Counted from the first letter of the stretch, positions 1-6,820 are shown. The stretch is 10,903 nt of DNA from UBA7236 sp964638865 (GCA_964638865.1 CAZXBG010000136.1:1-10903); one strand, 5' to 3'. The notes: generated by a model from the sequence alone, not told the origin. Program-made: numbers and translations.

Positions 1-22
1 ATTATTTTTTTCATCATTTCGT

Positions 23-30
23 TAATTTTG
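23..30 (+). promoter_or_regulatory. Candidate Bacteroidota -7 promoter box (TAnnTTTG)
   Basis: TAATTTTG matches the Bacteroidota primary-sigma -7 consensus TAnnTTTG. It lies about 60 bases before the ATG at 91, which would give a leader of roughly 55 bases. I see no convincing TTG-type -33 element, partly because the window begins here, so this is a motif match only. Confidence 0.3.
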
Positions 31-90
31 TTCTGCAAATTTAAACAAAACCTTTACACACTTGTTCATCAGTCATATTGTTAAATTTCT

Positions 91-1026
91 ATGCACTTTA
101 CTATATTAAAAAGTAAACTATCAGCAGCCCTATTCATTTCTGGCCTCTATTTTATTCTATGGAGTCTAATCGTGCTGATTTTTCCCTCTTTTCTTTCCAG
201 TTTGGTAATCACCGATGTTAACACGCCATTGATCTTTTGGGACCTCATGGGTCTTATAACGCTGGTTTTGGGTTTAGGCCTAATTCTCGCTGCCTTCGAC
301 CCATTTCGACATTGGCCTATAATTTTGTTGGTCAGCCTTTTTCACCTCGCAATGATAGGTGGGTTTATTTATGGATATAATCTGGGGTTCTTTAATACCA
401 ATTTTATAAAATTCGTGTTTTTTAATCATATCATTTGGCTCATACCCAATGTAACAGCACTTTATCTTGCCTACAAAAGAAATTATGTAACAGATGAACT
501 CCTTATCGACTCCTTTAGCCAGGATAAATATCCTCTGGAACTTTTCGAAACAACAAATGGAGAAAATATTGCAGAGCTCAGCAATGAATCTCCCATTATG
601 TTGGTTTTTCTTCGCCATTTTGGTTGCCCATTTTGTAAAGATTCACTGATGAGTTTGAATAAATACAAACAACAATTATCTGAAAAGGGAATTAAAATCG
701 TGGTGGTATATATGGTAGATGAGGCTATAGCGAAACCCTACCTCGCACAATATGATCTTGATGAGGAATTGCAGGTAAGTGATCCCGAGGAAATATTTTA
801 TAAAAGTTTTAAACTTAAAAGAGGAAGTTTTACTCAATTATTCGGACTAAAGGTTTGGATTCGATGGGTCGAATTAGGGGTATCTAAAAAATTATTTAAT
901 ACTAAGCCTGAAGGAAATGTATCGCAAATGCCCGGCATATTTTTACTTAAAGATGGAAAAATTGTGGAACAATATCACTATAAATCCATTGCAGATATAC
1001 CGGATTACGGTTTGTTTCTGAATTAA
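91..1026 (+). CDS. Membrane-anchored peroxiredoxin-like (AhpC/TSA_2, SelL-type) redox protein
   Basis: The 311-residue protein has two parts. Residues about 10-130 hold four hydrophobic segments (roughly 13-33, 47-69, 76-97 and 107-128). Residues about 145-311 form a thioredoxin-fold domain of the AhpC/TSA_2 (PRXL2/SelL-like) type. The redox site is C179-P-F-C182 after a hydrophobic strand (LVFLRHFG), and the expected cis-proline is in QMPGIF (P281). In SelL proteins this site is often UxxU, whereas here both positions are cysteine. A thiol-disulfide or peroxidase role at the membrane is inferred from the family. The substrate and the side of the membrane the domain faces cannot be read from the sequence. 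The ATG at 91 starts cleanly before the first helix. The gene appears monocistronic: an intergenic repeat and a separate promoter precede the next gene. Confidence 0.8.
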   Translation: MHFTILKSKLSAALFISGLYFILWSLIVLIFPSFLSSLVITDVNTPLIFWDLMGLITLVLGLGLILAAFDPFRHWPIILLVSLFHLAMIGGFIYGYNLGFFNTNFIKFVFFNHIIWLIPNVTALYLAYKRNYVTDELLIDSFSQDKYPLELFETTNGENIAELSNESPIMLVFLRHFGCPFCKDSLMSLNKYKQQLSEKGIKIVVVYMVDEAIAKPYLAQYDLDEELQVSDPEEIFYKSFKLKRGSFTQLFGLKVWIRWVELGVSKKLFNTKPEGNVSQMPGIFLLKDGKIVEQYHYKSIADIPDYGLFLN

Positions 1027-1062
1027 AATACCTAAAAATTCCTATCCTCAAAATTATGTTTT

Positions 1063-1163
1063 GGGCGCGCCCTTGCAGGTCGGGCTTTACGCTACAACTC
1101 CTCGCCTCTCCCGATGAAAATCGGGATAGGCTGTGGGGTTTTCGCTGCAATCCCTCGCGCATC
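1063..1163. repeat. GC-rich interspersed Bacteroidota intergenic repeat with internal hairpin
   Basis: This GC-rich block stands out in an AT-rich intergenic region. It begins with the palindrome GGGCGCGCCC (1063-1072), continues with GGTCGGGCTTTACGC and ends near CAATCCCTCGCGCA. That order resembles a repeat family I know from intergenic regions of many Bacteroidota genomes (recalled, not searched). The centre (1104-1131) forms a strong hairpin: arms GCCT-C-TCCCGAT and ATCGGGA-T-AGGC with one mismatch and a GAAA loop. It carries no convincing gene, although open frames run through it by chance on both strands. It may act as an RNA or terminator-like element between the redox gene and the polysaccharide operon, but its role is unknown. 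Confidence 0.7.
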
Positions 1164-1213
1164 TAAAACCTGAAATTTGTCGTATACCAATCCTGCTATC
1201 ACCTAACAAATGT

Positions 1214-1221
1214 TATTTTTG
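1214..1221 (+). promoter_or_regulatory. Candidate -7 box for the polysaccharide operon
   Basis: TATTTTTG matches TAnnTTTG exactly. Transcription would begin about 6 bases downstream, near 1227, only about 10 bases before the TTG at 1238. This supports that start over anything further upstream. No clear -33 element was seen. Confidence 0.45.
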
Positions 1222-1237
1222 TGGTTTACCGAAAATA

Positions 1238-2659
1238 TTGGCAACACAAAAAAAATATGACTACAGGTTTTTATTCAGACGATATATTCTGATTATTGTT
1301 GATGTATTACTCGTGGTTACAGCGCTGTTAGTTTATTTGCGTTTTTTTCATCCCACTGCACTTCAATCATACCACACCTTTCAGGATAATTTATTGTGGA
1401 TGGCAGTTATCATCATATTGTGGTTCATCTATTCCTACATATTTAATTTATATAAACTTTCCAATGTAGATCGCATTACTGCAACTATAAGAAATACCGT
1501 TTTTACCGCAGTATTAACAGGGGCAACTTATTTATTTATACCCTTTTTAAGTCCTACCCTACCAATTAGTAGAACACCGGCATTTGTGTTTATTGCCGTT
1601 ATGGTAATTTTAGTGCTTATTTGGCGTTTGTGTTACGCGGCATTTATTATTCATCCCATACTTAATAAAAAAGCTATTGTGATAGGTGCGGGATATACCG
1701 GAAGAGAGATCGTAAGAACTTTATTACACGATGCATCCATTTACCATAAAACAGCCTATAAAATTTATGGGTACATTGATGATGATATTACTAAACATGG
1801 AAAAGTATACGACGACCTGAAAGTATTGGGCGATGGAAAAATGTTATTAAAATTTGCGAAAAGATTGGATTTGGATGAAATAATAATGGCAATTCCCGAC
1901 AAAGAAACCCTTTCTGCAAATCTCTTTTCAAATTTAATTGATTGCGAAAATTCAGGTATACAGGTAATTCCTGCAACTCAGATATATGAGGAACAAACCG
2001 GAAGGGTAATGATAAAAATTAAGGAAAATGAATTTCATCTCACAAATCCGTATAGTATAATTCGTAAAGATAATTTCTACACATTTACAAACAGGATCGT
2101 TAATATTAGCTGCGCTTTAATTGCAGGATTGTTTTTTATTCTTGTTTTACCCTTTGTATGGATTGGGAATTTAATTTTCAGTAAAGGTCCTTTATTTTTT
2201 TTACAGGAAAGAATAGGGGAAAACAACAAAAAATTTAATATCATTAAATTCAGAACCATGATTGTGGATGCGGAAAAGGATACCGGGCCTCAATTTGCAC
2301 AAAAGAATGATAACAGAATAACCAGGGTTGGTAATGTGTTGCGCAAAACTCGTTTTGATGAATTACCCCAATTTTGGAATGTGTTGCGCGGAGATATTAA
2401 TTTAATTGGTCCGCGACCTGAAAGGGAATATTTTGTGGAGGAACTCAGCAAAAAAATTCCATTTTTCAAATTGCGCAATTCTGTAAAACCCGGCCTCACA
2501 GGATGGGCCCAGGTAAAACATCACTACGCCTCCGACTTTGATGATACCCTCGTAAAATTGCAATATGATCTTTATTATATTAAACACCGCTCACTCCTCT
2601 TAGATCTTTTAATCATATTTAAAACTATAGCGGTAATGATAAAATTTAAAGGAACTTAA
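1238..2659 (+). CDS. Exopolysaccharide polyprenyl glycosylphosphotransferase (WcaJ/WbaP-type initiating sugar transferase)
   Basis: The enzyme is predicted to move a sugar-1-phosphate from a nucleotide sugar onto undecaprenyl phosphate, the first membrane step of surface polysaccharide synthesis. The 473 residues show the standard family order. Four N-terminal membrane helices lie at about 15-35, 52-72, 88-105 and 113-137. A Rossmann-like domain follows with IVIGAGYTGRE (147-157). A further hydrophobic segment (about 285-313) leads into the catalytic Bac_transf domain, with FNIIKFRTM (333-341), DELPQ (374-378, carrying the Asp-Glu dyad), GPRPE (391-395) and KPGLTGWAQ (417-425). The sugar specificity cannot be read. 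I chose the TTG at 1238 because the frame has no ATG near the N-terminus, the length fits, and a -7 box ends 17 bases upstream. A GTG at 1133 lies inside the repeat and is implausible. The O-antigen ligase gene follows after 10 bp, so the two probably form one operon. Confidence 0.92.
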   Translation: MATQKKYDYRFLFRRYILIIVDVLLVVTALLVYLRFFHPTALQSYHTFQDNLLWMAVIIILWFIYSYIFNLYKLSNVDRITATIRNTVFTAVLTGATYLFIPFLSPTLPISRTPAFVFIAVMVILVLIWRLCYAAFIIHPILNKKAIVIGAGYTGREIVRTLLHDASIYHKTAYKIYGYIDDDITKHGKVYDDLKVLGDGKMLLKFAKRLDLDEIIMAIPDKETLSANLFSNLIDCENSGIQVIPATQIYEEQTGRVMIKIKENEFHLTNPYSIIRKDNFYTFTNRIVNISCALIAGLFFILVLPFVWIGNLIFSKGPLFFLQERIGENNKKFNIIKFRTMIVDAEKDTGPQFAQKNDNRITRVGNVLRKTRFDELPQFWNVLRGDINLIGPRPEREYFVEELSKKIPFFKLRNSVKPGLTGWAQVKHHYASDFDDTLVKLQYDLYYIKHRSLLLDLLIIFKTIAVMIKFKGT

Positions 2660-2669
2660 TACCCGGAGC

Positions 2670-3893
2670 TTGGAAACAATTAAAAGAAATATTCCGGAAA
2701 AAATACTTTTAGTATTGATATGTATTATTGCTGTCTTAATCCCTGTCCATAAAACACTCGCATCACCAGTTATATTACTTTCCATTTTAGTTATCCTTTT
2801 TTCCGGAGATTATAAAAATAAATGGAATACACTTATTAGCAATAAACGCAATTTTGTTTTTATTGGAATATATATCATTTTTTTATATGCATATCTTATC
2901 TCCGAAAATAAACAGGAAGCATTTATCGACCTTAAAGTAAAACTTTATTTATTATTGATCCCTGTTTTTTGGACTGCCGCAATAACCTTTACAAAAAAGG
3001 AAATCCAAAGAGTGTTATATTGGTTTGTACTTTCCTGTATATTATTTGCCGCTTTTGCAATTGCCGTTGCAGTGTATAATTTTATTATTACAGGGGAAAA
3101 TAAATTTTATTATTTGGATCTTGTATCCTTTACTTATATGCATCCGGCTTACATCGGAATGTTTGAAGCCTTTGCATTTATCATCATTTCAATAGACCTT
3201 ATTAAAAGCTGGAACCAATTTACCGTTAAACGCAAATGGACTTATTTGTTGGTGTTACTTTTTCTGACACTTTTTATTTTCCTTCTTACGGCTAAAATGG
3301 CCATAGCCTCCCTTTTTATATTTGGGAATATTGCATTTTTTATCCTCGCAAAAAATAATTTGGGAAAAAAATATGCATTTCTCATAATCTTAAGCTGCAA
3401 TATTGTTGCCCTCACAGCACTCCTGAGTTTACCTTATACCAGAGAACGATTTAAACTTTTATTCACCTATAATGAGGTTGCTTATGCCAATTCCGTCAAC
3501 TCGCGATCAGAAATTTGGAAGGCATCCCTTGAGGTTGCCAAACAGCACCTTTTATTCGGAACAGGATCGGGAGATGCTGAAAAGGCACTCACCGAAGCGT
3601 ATGCGCGCAACGGGTTCGAAAAGGGAGTAACGGAGTCATATAATACCCATAATCAATACCTCCAGATGTTAGTGGAGACCGGAATTATCGGTTTATTGCT
3701 GTTCACAGCCTTTTTTGGGTTCTGCATCCGGGTTGCTATTTTGGACAAAAACTATCTGTATCTTTCCTTTCTTCTGCTTTTCATGGTGAATATTTCCACC
3801 GAATCCATGCTAAAGACCCAAAGTGGTGTCGTTTTTTTTGTTTTCTTCAACTCCTTGCTGGGCTTATATTTTAAGGCGAAATCTGAAGAATAA
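2670..3893 (+). CDS. O-antigen ligase/polymerase-like (Wzy_C/WaaL family) membrane protein
   Basis: This 407-residue integral membrane protein has about ten to eleven hydrophobic segments. A large loop (about 256-330) lies before the last helices, the topology of WaaL/Wzy-type enzymes that transfer or polymerise lipid-linked glycans outside the inner membrane. Recognisable family features are MHPAYIGMF (157-165), NSRSEIW (277-283, Arg279), HLLFGTGSGD (293-302) and THNQYLQMLVETGIIGL (326-342), with the candidate catalytic His327. Family members are ligases or polymerases, and sequence alone does not separate the two. Translation probably starts at the TTG at 2670, 10 bases after the preceding stop, as no ATG lies near the N-terminus. 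This suggests translational coupling with the sugar transferase. No terminator hairpin is evident after the stop. Confidence 0.85.
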   Translation: METIKRNIPEKILLVLICIIAVLIPVHKTLASPVILLSILVILFSGDYKNKWNTLISNKRNFVFIGIYIIFLYAYLISENKQEAFIDLKVKLYLLLIPVFWTAAITFTKKEIQRVLYWFVLSCILFAAFAIAVAVYNFIITGENKFYYLDLVSFTYMHPAYIGMFEAFAFIIISIDLIKSWNQFTVKRKWTYLLVLLFLTLFIFLLTAKMAIASLFIFGNIAFFILAKNNLGKKYAFLIILSCNIVALTALLSLPYTRERFKLLFTYNEVAYANSVNSRSEIWKASLEVAKQHLLFGTGSGDAEKALTEAYARNGFEKGVTESYNTHNQYLQMLVETGIIGLLLFTAFFGFCIRVAILDKNYLYLSFLLLFMVNISTESMLKTQSGVVFFVFFNSLLGLYFKAKSEE

Positions 3894-3924
3894 ACCACAT
3901 TTTTTACTTTTTTTTTCACCCTTC

Positions 3925-3954
3925 TGTAACTTTTCTCCGGGCTGATTCGCTATA
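3925..3954 (+). promoter_or_regulatory. Candidate ECF-sigma-type promoter of the first small secreted protein
   Basis: TGTAAC (3925-3930) is followed after 17 bases by CGCTAT (3948-3953), 50 bases before the ATG at 4004. A TGTAAC -35 with a downstream C-T-rich -10 is an arrangement I associate with ECF sigma factors in Bacteroidota (recalled, not checked). A closely similar pair precedes the paralogous gene. No TAnnTTTG box was found here. Confidence 0.35.
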
Positions 3955-4003
3955 TGTTCAAATTTAGAAAACTAAAATCTTAAACAAAATAAAACAACAA
4001 ATT

Positions 4004-4348
4004 ATGAAATCATTATTCACACTTGCAGCAATCCTATTTAGCGTTACACTTTTTGCCGGAAACGAAAAAACAAATGTTACCGACAAAGATAAAACCAGGG
4101 TAATTGAAAACATTTCTCAACTTATGGGTGGACAAGAAGTTATTTCCGCACTCGGCATCAATGGCCAGGCTGACGTTACTATTAAAGTAGATGAGCAAGG
4201 AGTTATGCACGTAGAGGAAGTTCAGGCAAATGATTATTTATTGGAATATCACCTTCGTAAAAGTATTGATGGCGTAAAAATGATAGTTAGTGATTCTTTA
4301 GTAGGCAAAACAGTTTCTTTTTTTGTAAACGTTGTGCAGTCGAAATAG
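4004..4348 (+). CDS. Small secreted protein of unknown function, paralogue of the next gene
   Basis: The 114-residue protein starts with a clear signal peptide (MKSLFTLAAILFSVTLFA, cleavage probably before GNEK). The mature part is about 96 residues and has no cysteine. Its second half (about 54-111) alternates strand-like segments around VTIKVDEQGVMHVEEV, then a helix and a final strand. This is reminiscent of the TonB C-terminal fold (G-x-V-x-V-x-F-x-V-D-x-x-G pattern), but the resemblance is weak and there is no TonB-like anchor or proline-rich stretch. It aligns end to end with the gene at 4585. Both share FAGN[E/D]KT after the signal peptide, a VDE motif mid-protein and the same upstream context (A-rich leader ending ATTATGAAA). 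The product is probably periplasmic or secreted, with function unknown. A strong terminator follows. Confidence 0.75.
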   Translation: MKSLFTLAAILFSVTLFAGNEKTNVTDKDKTRVIENISQLMGGQEVISALGINGQADVTIKVDEQGVMHVEEVQANDYLLEYHLRKSIDGVKMIVSDSLVGKTVSFFVNVVQSK

Positions 4349-4366
4349 TGTCATCCTTTCGATTGC

Positions 4367-4396
4367 AAAAGGCTCTCAGAAATGAGGGCCTTTTTT
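4367..4396 (+). terminator. Rho-independent terminator
   Basis: AAAAGGCTCTC (4367-4377) pairs with GAGGGCCTTTT (4384-4394) in an 11-bp stem with one G-U pair and a six-base loop, and the T-run continues to 4396. It lies 18 bases after the stop at 4348, so the two paralogous genes are separate transcription units. Confidence 0.85.
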
Positions 4397-4486
4397 GTTT
4401 ACATGATTTTCAATTTAATAAAAGGGAGTTAATGATCTTTTGTTGTACTATTTTAATAAACCTTCACATAATTTAAAACTTTTTGC

Positions 4487-4515
4487 TGTAACTATTTAGC
4501 TGTTAAACATACTTA
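4487..4515 (+). promoter_or_regulatory. Candidate ECF-sigma-type promoter of the second small secreted protein
   Basis: TGTAAC (4487-4492) is followed after 17 bases by TACTTA (4510-4515), about 70 bases before the ATG at 4585. Spacing and core (CTGTAACT, then C-T at the same offset) match the site before the paralogue at 4004. Confidence 0.35.
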
Positions 4516-4584
4516 GGTATATTGATAGGAGATTATTCCTATCTGAACAATACCACTATTTTTTTAATATTAAAAACAATAATT

Positions 4585-4920
4585 ATGAAAATTTATCTTT
4601 TAATCTTCGCGCTGTTTCTAACAACACTATCCTTTGCAGGTAATGATAAAACTCCCTGTAATAACAATTTAATTGTAGAGGAAATTTCTGAAAAAGTGGG
4701 CCAAAAAACACCATTTGCATCCTTCGATCTGGAGGGATATGTAACAATTTGGTTTACGGTTGATGAAAATAATATTCTACACATAACAAAGATCCAATCT
4801 GAAAATGTATTTCTCAAAAATCATGTTATGGAAACACTTGATAATGAAAAAATATTGTATCAATGCGCTGATCATACCAAAACGTATGCATTAAAATTGC
4901 ATTATCTGCAATACAGTTAA
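4585..4920 (+). CDS. Small secreted protein of unknown function, paralogue of the previous gene
   Basis: The 111-residue protein has a signal peptide (MKIYLLIFALFLTTLSFA, cleavage before GNDK). Its mature domain aligns with the preceding gene's product: FAGNDKT, then VEEISEKVGQ, then VTIWFTVDENNILHI, a helix and a final strand. Unlike the paralogue it has two cysteines, one just after the signal peptide (TPCNN) and one late (YQCADH), which could form a disulfide in the periplasm. The ATG at 4585 was chosen over upstream TTG codons in the same frame because it begins the signal peptide and has the same A-rich leader as the paralogue. The pair is probably a tandem duplication that has diverged strongly. 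The function is unknown, and any link to a TonB C-terminal-like fold is tentative. Confidence 0.72.
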   Translation: MKIYLLIFALFLTTLSFAGNDKTPCNNNLIVEEISEKVGQKTPFASFDLEGYVTIWFTVDENNILHITKIQSENVFLKNHVMETLDNEKILYQCADHTKTYALKLHYLQYS

Positions 4921-4942
4921 TCCTCCCATTTATTTAGTGCAC

Positions 4943-4986
4943 GCCTGCCTGTTTGAAAAGTTCAAAAGGCAGGCTTGTAACTTTTT
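4943..4986 (+). terminator. Hairpin terminator after the second small secreted protein
   Basis: GCCTGCCT (4943-4950) pairs with AGGCAGGC (4967-4974), and the inner TTTGAA (4952-4957) pairs with TTCAAA (4961-4966) around a three-base loop. The result is a 14-bp stem with one bulged G. The T-run after it is interrupted (TTGTAACTTTTT), which makes termination likely but less certain than at 4367. Confidence 0.65.
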
Positions 4987-5123
4987 AAGTATCTTTCACA
5001 ATACAATCCCATCTTCACTTCTCAGCTTCGATGAAAATCTTTATCACTGGGGGTAATCACCATCCTTTCCTCCTTTTTTGCAGAAAACTTTTCATTATCG
5101 CACCTCGTATTCAATATCCTTTC

Positions 5124-5131
5124 TATTTTTG
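5124..5131 (+). promoter_or_regulatory. Candidate -7 box for mltG
   Basis: TATTTTTG is an exact TAnnTTTG match, 22 bases before the ATG at 5154. Transcription would start near 5137, leaving a leader of under 20 bases. This rules out an upstream in-frame ATG at 5031 as the translation start. No clear -33 element was seen. Confidence 0.5.
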
Positions 5132-5153
5132 TATATCAAAAGCAGACCCAGAT

Positions 5154-6200
5154 ATGGCAAACGGAAAATATAAAACATGGAGAATATTCCTGATCGTGTT
5201 CTTACTCGCAATTGGCATTGTTGGAGTATTGGGTTATTCCAAATATAAAAAAGTGGTTGCGCCAAACGTGACTACAGCAGAAAATTTTTCCTTGTATATT
5301 ACCGCTAATGCCGATTTAGAATCAGTTACCGAACAATTAAAAAAGGCAAATATTTTAAAAGACGAAACATCCTTTTATTGGTGGGCAACTAAAAAGGATT
5401 TATACAAAAATTTACATCCGGGAAGGTATGTTCTTAAAAACGGAATGAGCAACCGGGAAATTGTAAACCTTCTCATGAGCGGCAGGCAAACACCGGTGAA
5501 TGTTACCTTTAATAATATCAGAATAAAAAAAGACTTTGCCGGCAGAATTGGTGCACAAATTGAAGCCGATTCTATTGATTTTATCACCTATTTTGATACC
5601 ACATCCTATTTTAAATCGCTGGGGCTTACCAAAGATAATTTTATGACCCTCTTCATTCCGAACACCTATGAATTATATTGGAATACCAGTGCGGAAAGTT
5701 TTATTAAAAGAATGCAAAAGGAGCACGAAACATTCTGGAACAGTGCAAGATTAAACAAAACAAAGGAAATTGGATTAACACCGGAAGAAGTGTATATTCT
5801 TGCATCCATTGTTTATTCAGAAAATGACAGAGCATCCGACGAAGCTTCCCGAATTGCCGGCGTGTATATGAATCGTTTACATAAAGGAATGAAATTGGAA
5901 GCCGACCCAACCGTAAAATTCGCAATTGGTGATTTTGCAAAAAAGAGAATTTATTTTGCGGACTTGGAAATTGAATCTCCATATAACACCTACAAATATG
6001 CCGGTCTTCCGCCGGGTCCAATACACATGCCTCCTATTAAATATATTGATGCAGTACTGAATTATGAGAAAAATGACTACATATTCCTCTGCGGACGTGG
6101 TGATGGATCAGGACGTCATTATTTTGCAGAAACATTATCCGAACACAACAAAAACAGGGCAATGTATATACAAACGCTCAATAAATTAGGTATTCGATAA
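5154..6200 (+). CDS. mltG: Endolytic murein transglycosylase MltG (YceG-like)
   Basis: MltG cleaves nascent peptidoglycan strands within the glycan chain, leaving 1,6-anhydro-MurNAc ends, and acts at the outer face of the inner membrane. The 348-residue protein has a short basic N-terminus, one membrane anchor (about 9-28), a LysM-like subdomain (about 45-115) and the YceG catalytic domain. Signature stretches are LASIVYSEND (216-225), GVYMNRLHKGMKLEADPTVKFA (236-257), YNTYKYAGLPPGPI (277-290) and a C-terminal HYFAETLSEHNKN (322-334). Glu223 aligns with catalytic Glu218 of E. coli MltG. The neighbouring acidic residue two positions earlier (Glu216 in E. coli) is Tyr221 here. An in-frame ATG at 5031 would add 41 residues, but that stretch overlaps the promoter and would hide the anchor, so it was rejected. 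The gene converges on the DinB-like gene with 11 bases between stops. Confidence 0.93.
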   Translation: MANGKYKTWRIFLIVFLLAIGIVGVLGYSKYKKVVAPNVTTAENFSLYITANADLESVTEQLKKANILKDETSFYWWATKKDLYKNLHPGRYVLKNGMSNREIVNLLMSGRQTPVNVTFNNIRIKKDFAGRIGAQIEADSIDFITYFDTTSYFKSLGLTKDNFMTLFIPNTYELYWNTSAESFIKRMQKEHETFWNSARLNKTKEIGLTPEEVYILASIVYSENDRASDEASRIAGVYMNRLHKGMKLEADPTVKFAIGDFAKKRIYFADLEIESPYNTYKYAGLPPGPIHMPPIKYIDAVLNYEKNDYIFLCGRGDGSGRHYFAETLSEHNKNRAMYIQTLNKLGIR

Positions 6201-6211
6201 ACTAAATTTAA

Positions 6212-6679
6212 TCAGGGATATACCAGCTCAAATGATCCCGGTATTATTTGATTGAGATGGTGTTTCAAATGTTTAACATAATCATCGGCAAGCCAAATTA
6301 TTGTTTGTGGAATGAGACTATCTCTGCCTGTGTCAATACAATTTTCATATTTTTCAATGGGTATATTATTCAACACAGCACAAATCCTTTTGTTTATTAA
6401 AACCCAAAGTGTTATAATATCCTGTCGCGATTCAAATTGATAATTATTTGCAGTATTCCAAAAATTCTGATCATAAATTATTTTATCATCCTGCTGGTAT
6501 TGTCCTACAATAAAACGGCGCAAATTATTCTGCGCAGAATCTATCAAATGGCCTAATACTTCTTTCTTGCTCCACTTTTCCGGACTTGGTTTTGCATTAA
6601 ATTCATATTCTGATATGAAATTAAATTTAGAGGGAAAATCCCGTAGTATTTGGTTCAGATCTGTAATGATGTTTTGCAT
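6212..6679 (-). CDS. DinB-like (DinB_2 superfamily) four-helix-bundle protein
   Basis: The 155-residue protein has the length and motif spacing of the DinB/YfiT-like metal-binding bundle. WSKKEVLGHLIDSA (36-49) gives the first histidine ligand, His44. DDYVKHLKHHLNQI (132-145) gives the H-x3-H pair, His137 and His141. The family contains thiol-dependent transferases and many proteins of unknown role, so no specific substrate can be named. In spite of the name, membership does not imply DNA repair. It is the last of three minus-strand genes, but 193 bases of repeat-bearing DNA separate it from the next gene upstream, so it probably has its own promoter, which I could not pinpoint. Confidence 0.82.
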   Translation of the reverse strand: MQNIITDLNQILRDFPSKFNFISEYEFNAKPSPEKWSKKEVLGHLIDSAQNNLRRFIVGQYQQDDKIIYDQNFWNTANNYQFESRQDIITLWVLINKRICAVLNNIPIEKYENCIDTGRDSLIPQTIIWLADDYVKHLKHHLNQIIPGSFELVYP

Positions 6680-6681
6680 AT

Positions 6682-6700
6682 TTTAGTATTTAGTATTTAG
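6682..6700. repeat. Short heptamer tandem repeat (TTTAGTA)
   Basis: TTTAGTA occurs twice in succession, followed by TTTAG (2.7 copies), 3 bases before the start codon of the minus-strand DinB-like gene. It therefore occupies that gene's leader, read as CTAAATACTAAATAC. Confidence 0.7.
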
Positions 6701-6820
6701 ATGTCTCTAACGTGATTATCTGATTTTGCCAAAGGGCATTTTGGTTCACTTCCATTTAAAATTCATCCAAAGTAAAAATGTAAAATGAAGTTTACCTCGA
6801 AGCAAAACCATGCTACAAAC

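Noticed and set aside
947..1162. Minus-strand open frame of 71 codons across the redox gene end and the repeat
   Set aside because: It overlaps a real gene and a GC-rich repeat, has no start signals and shows no recognisable domain.
1133..1237. In-frame N-terminal extension of the sugar transferase from a GTG, including a CYFCG stretch
   Set aside because: It lies within the interspersed repeat and the promoter region, has no family similarity and would precede the predicted transcription start.
5031..5153. 41-residue N-terminal extension of MltG from an upstream ATG
   Set aside because: The TAttTTTG box at 5124-5131 lies inside it, and the standard basic N-terminus plus anchor begins at the ATG at 5154.
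5817..5825. Possible loss of the MltG active site (Tyr221 where an acidic residue is common)
   Set aside because: Counting along the E. coli sequence as recalled places catalytic Glu218 at Glu223 here, which is present.
6212..6679. DNA-damage or SOS role for the DinB-like gene
   Set aside because: DinB_2-fold proteins share a name with, but not the fold of, DNA polymerase IV, and no SOS-type operator was seen.
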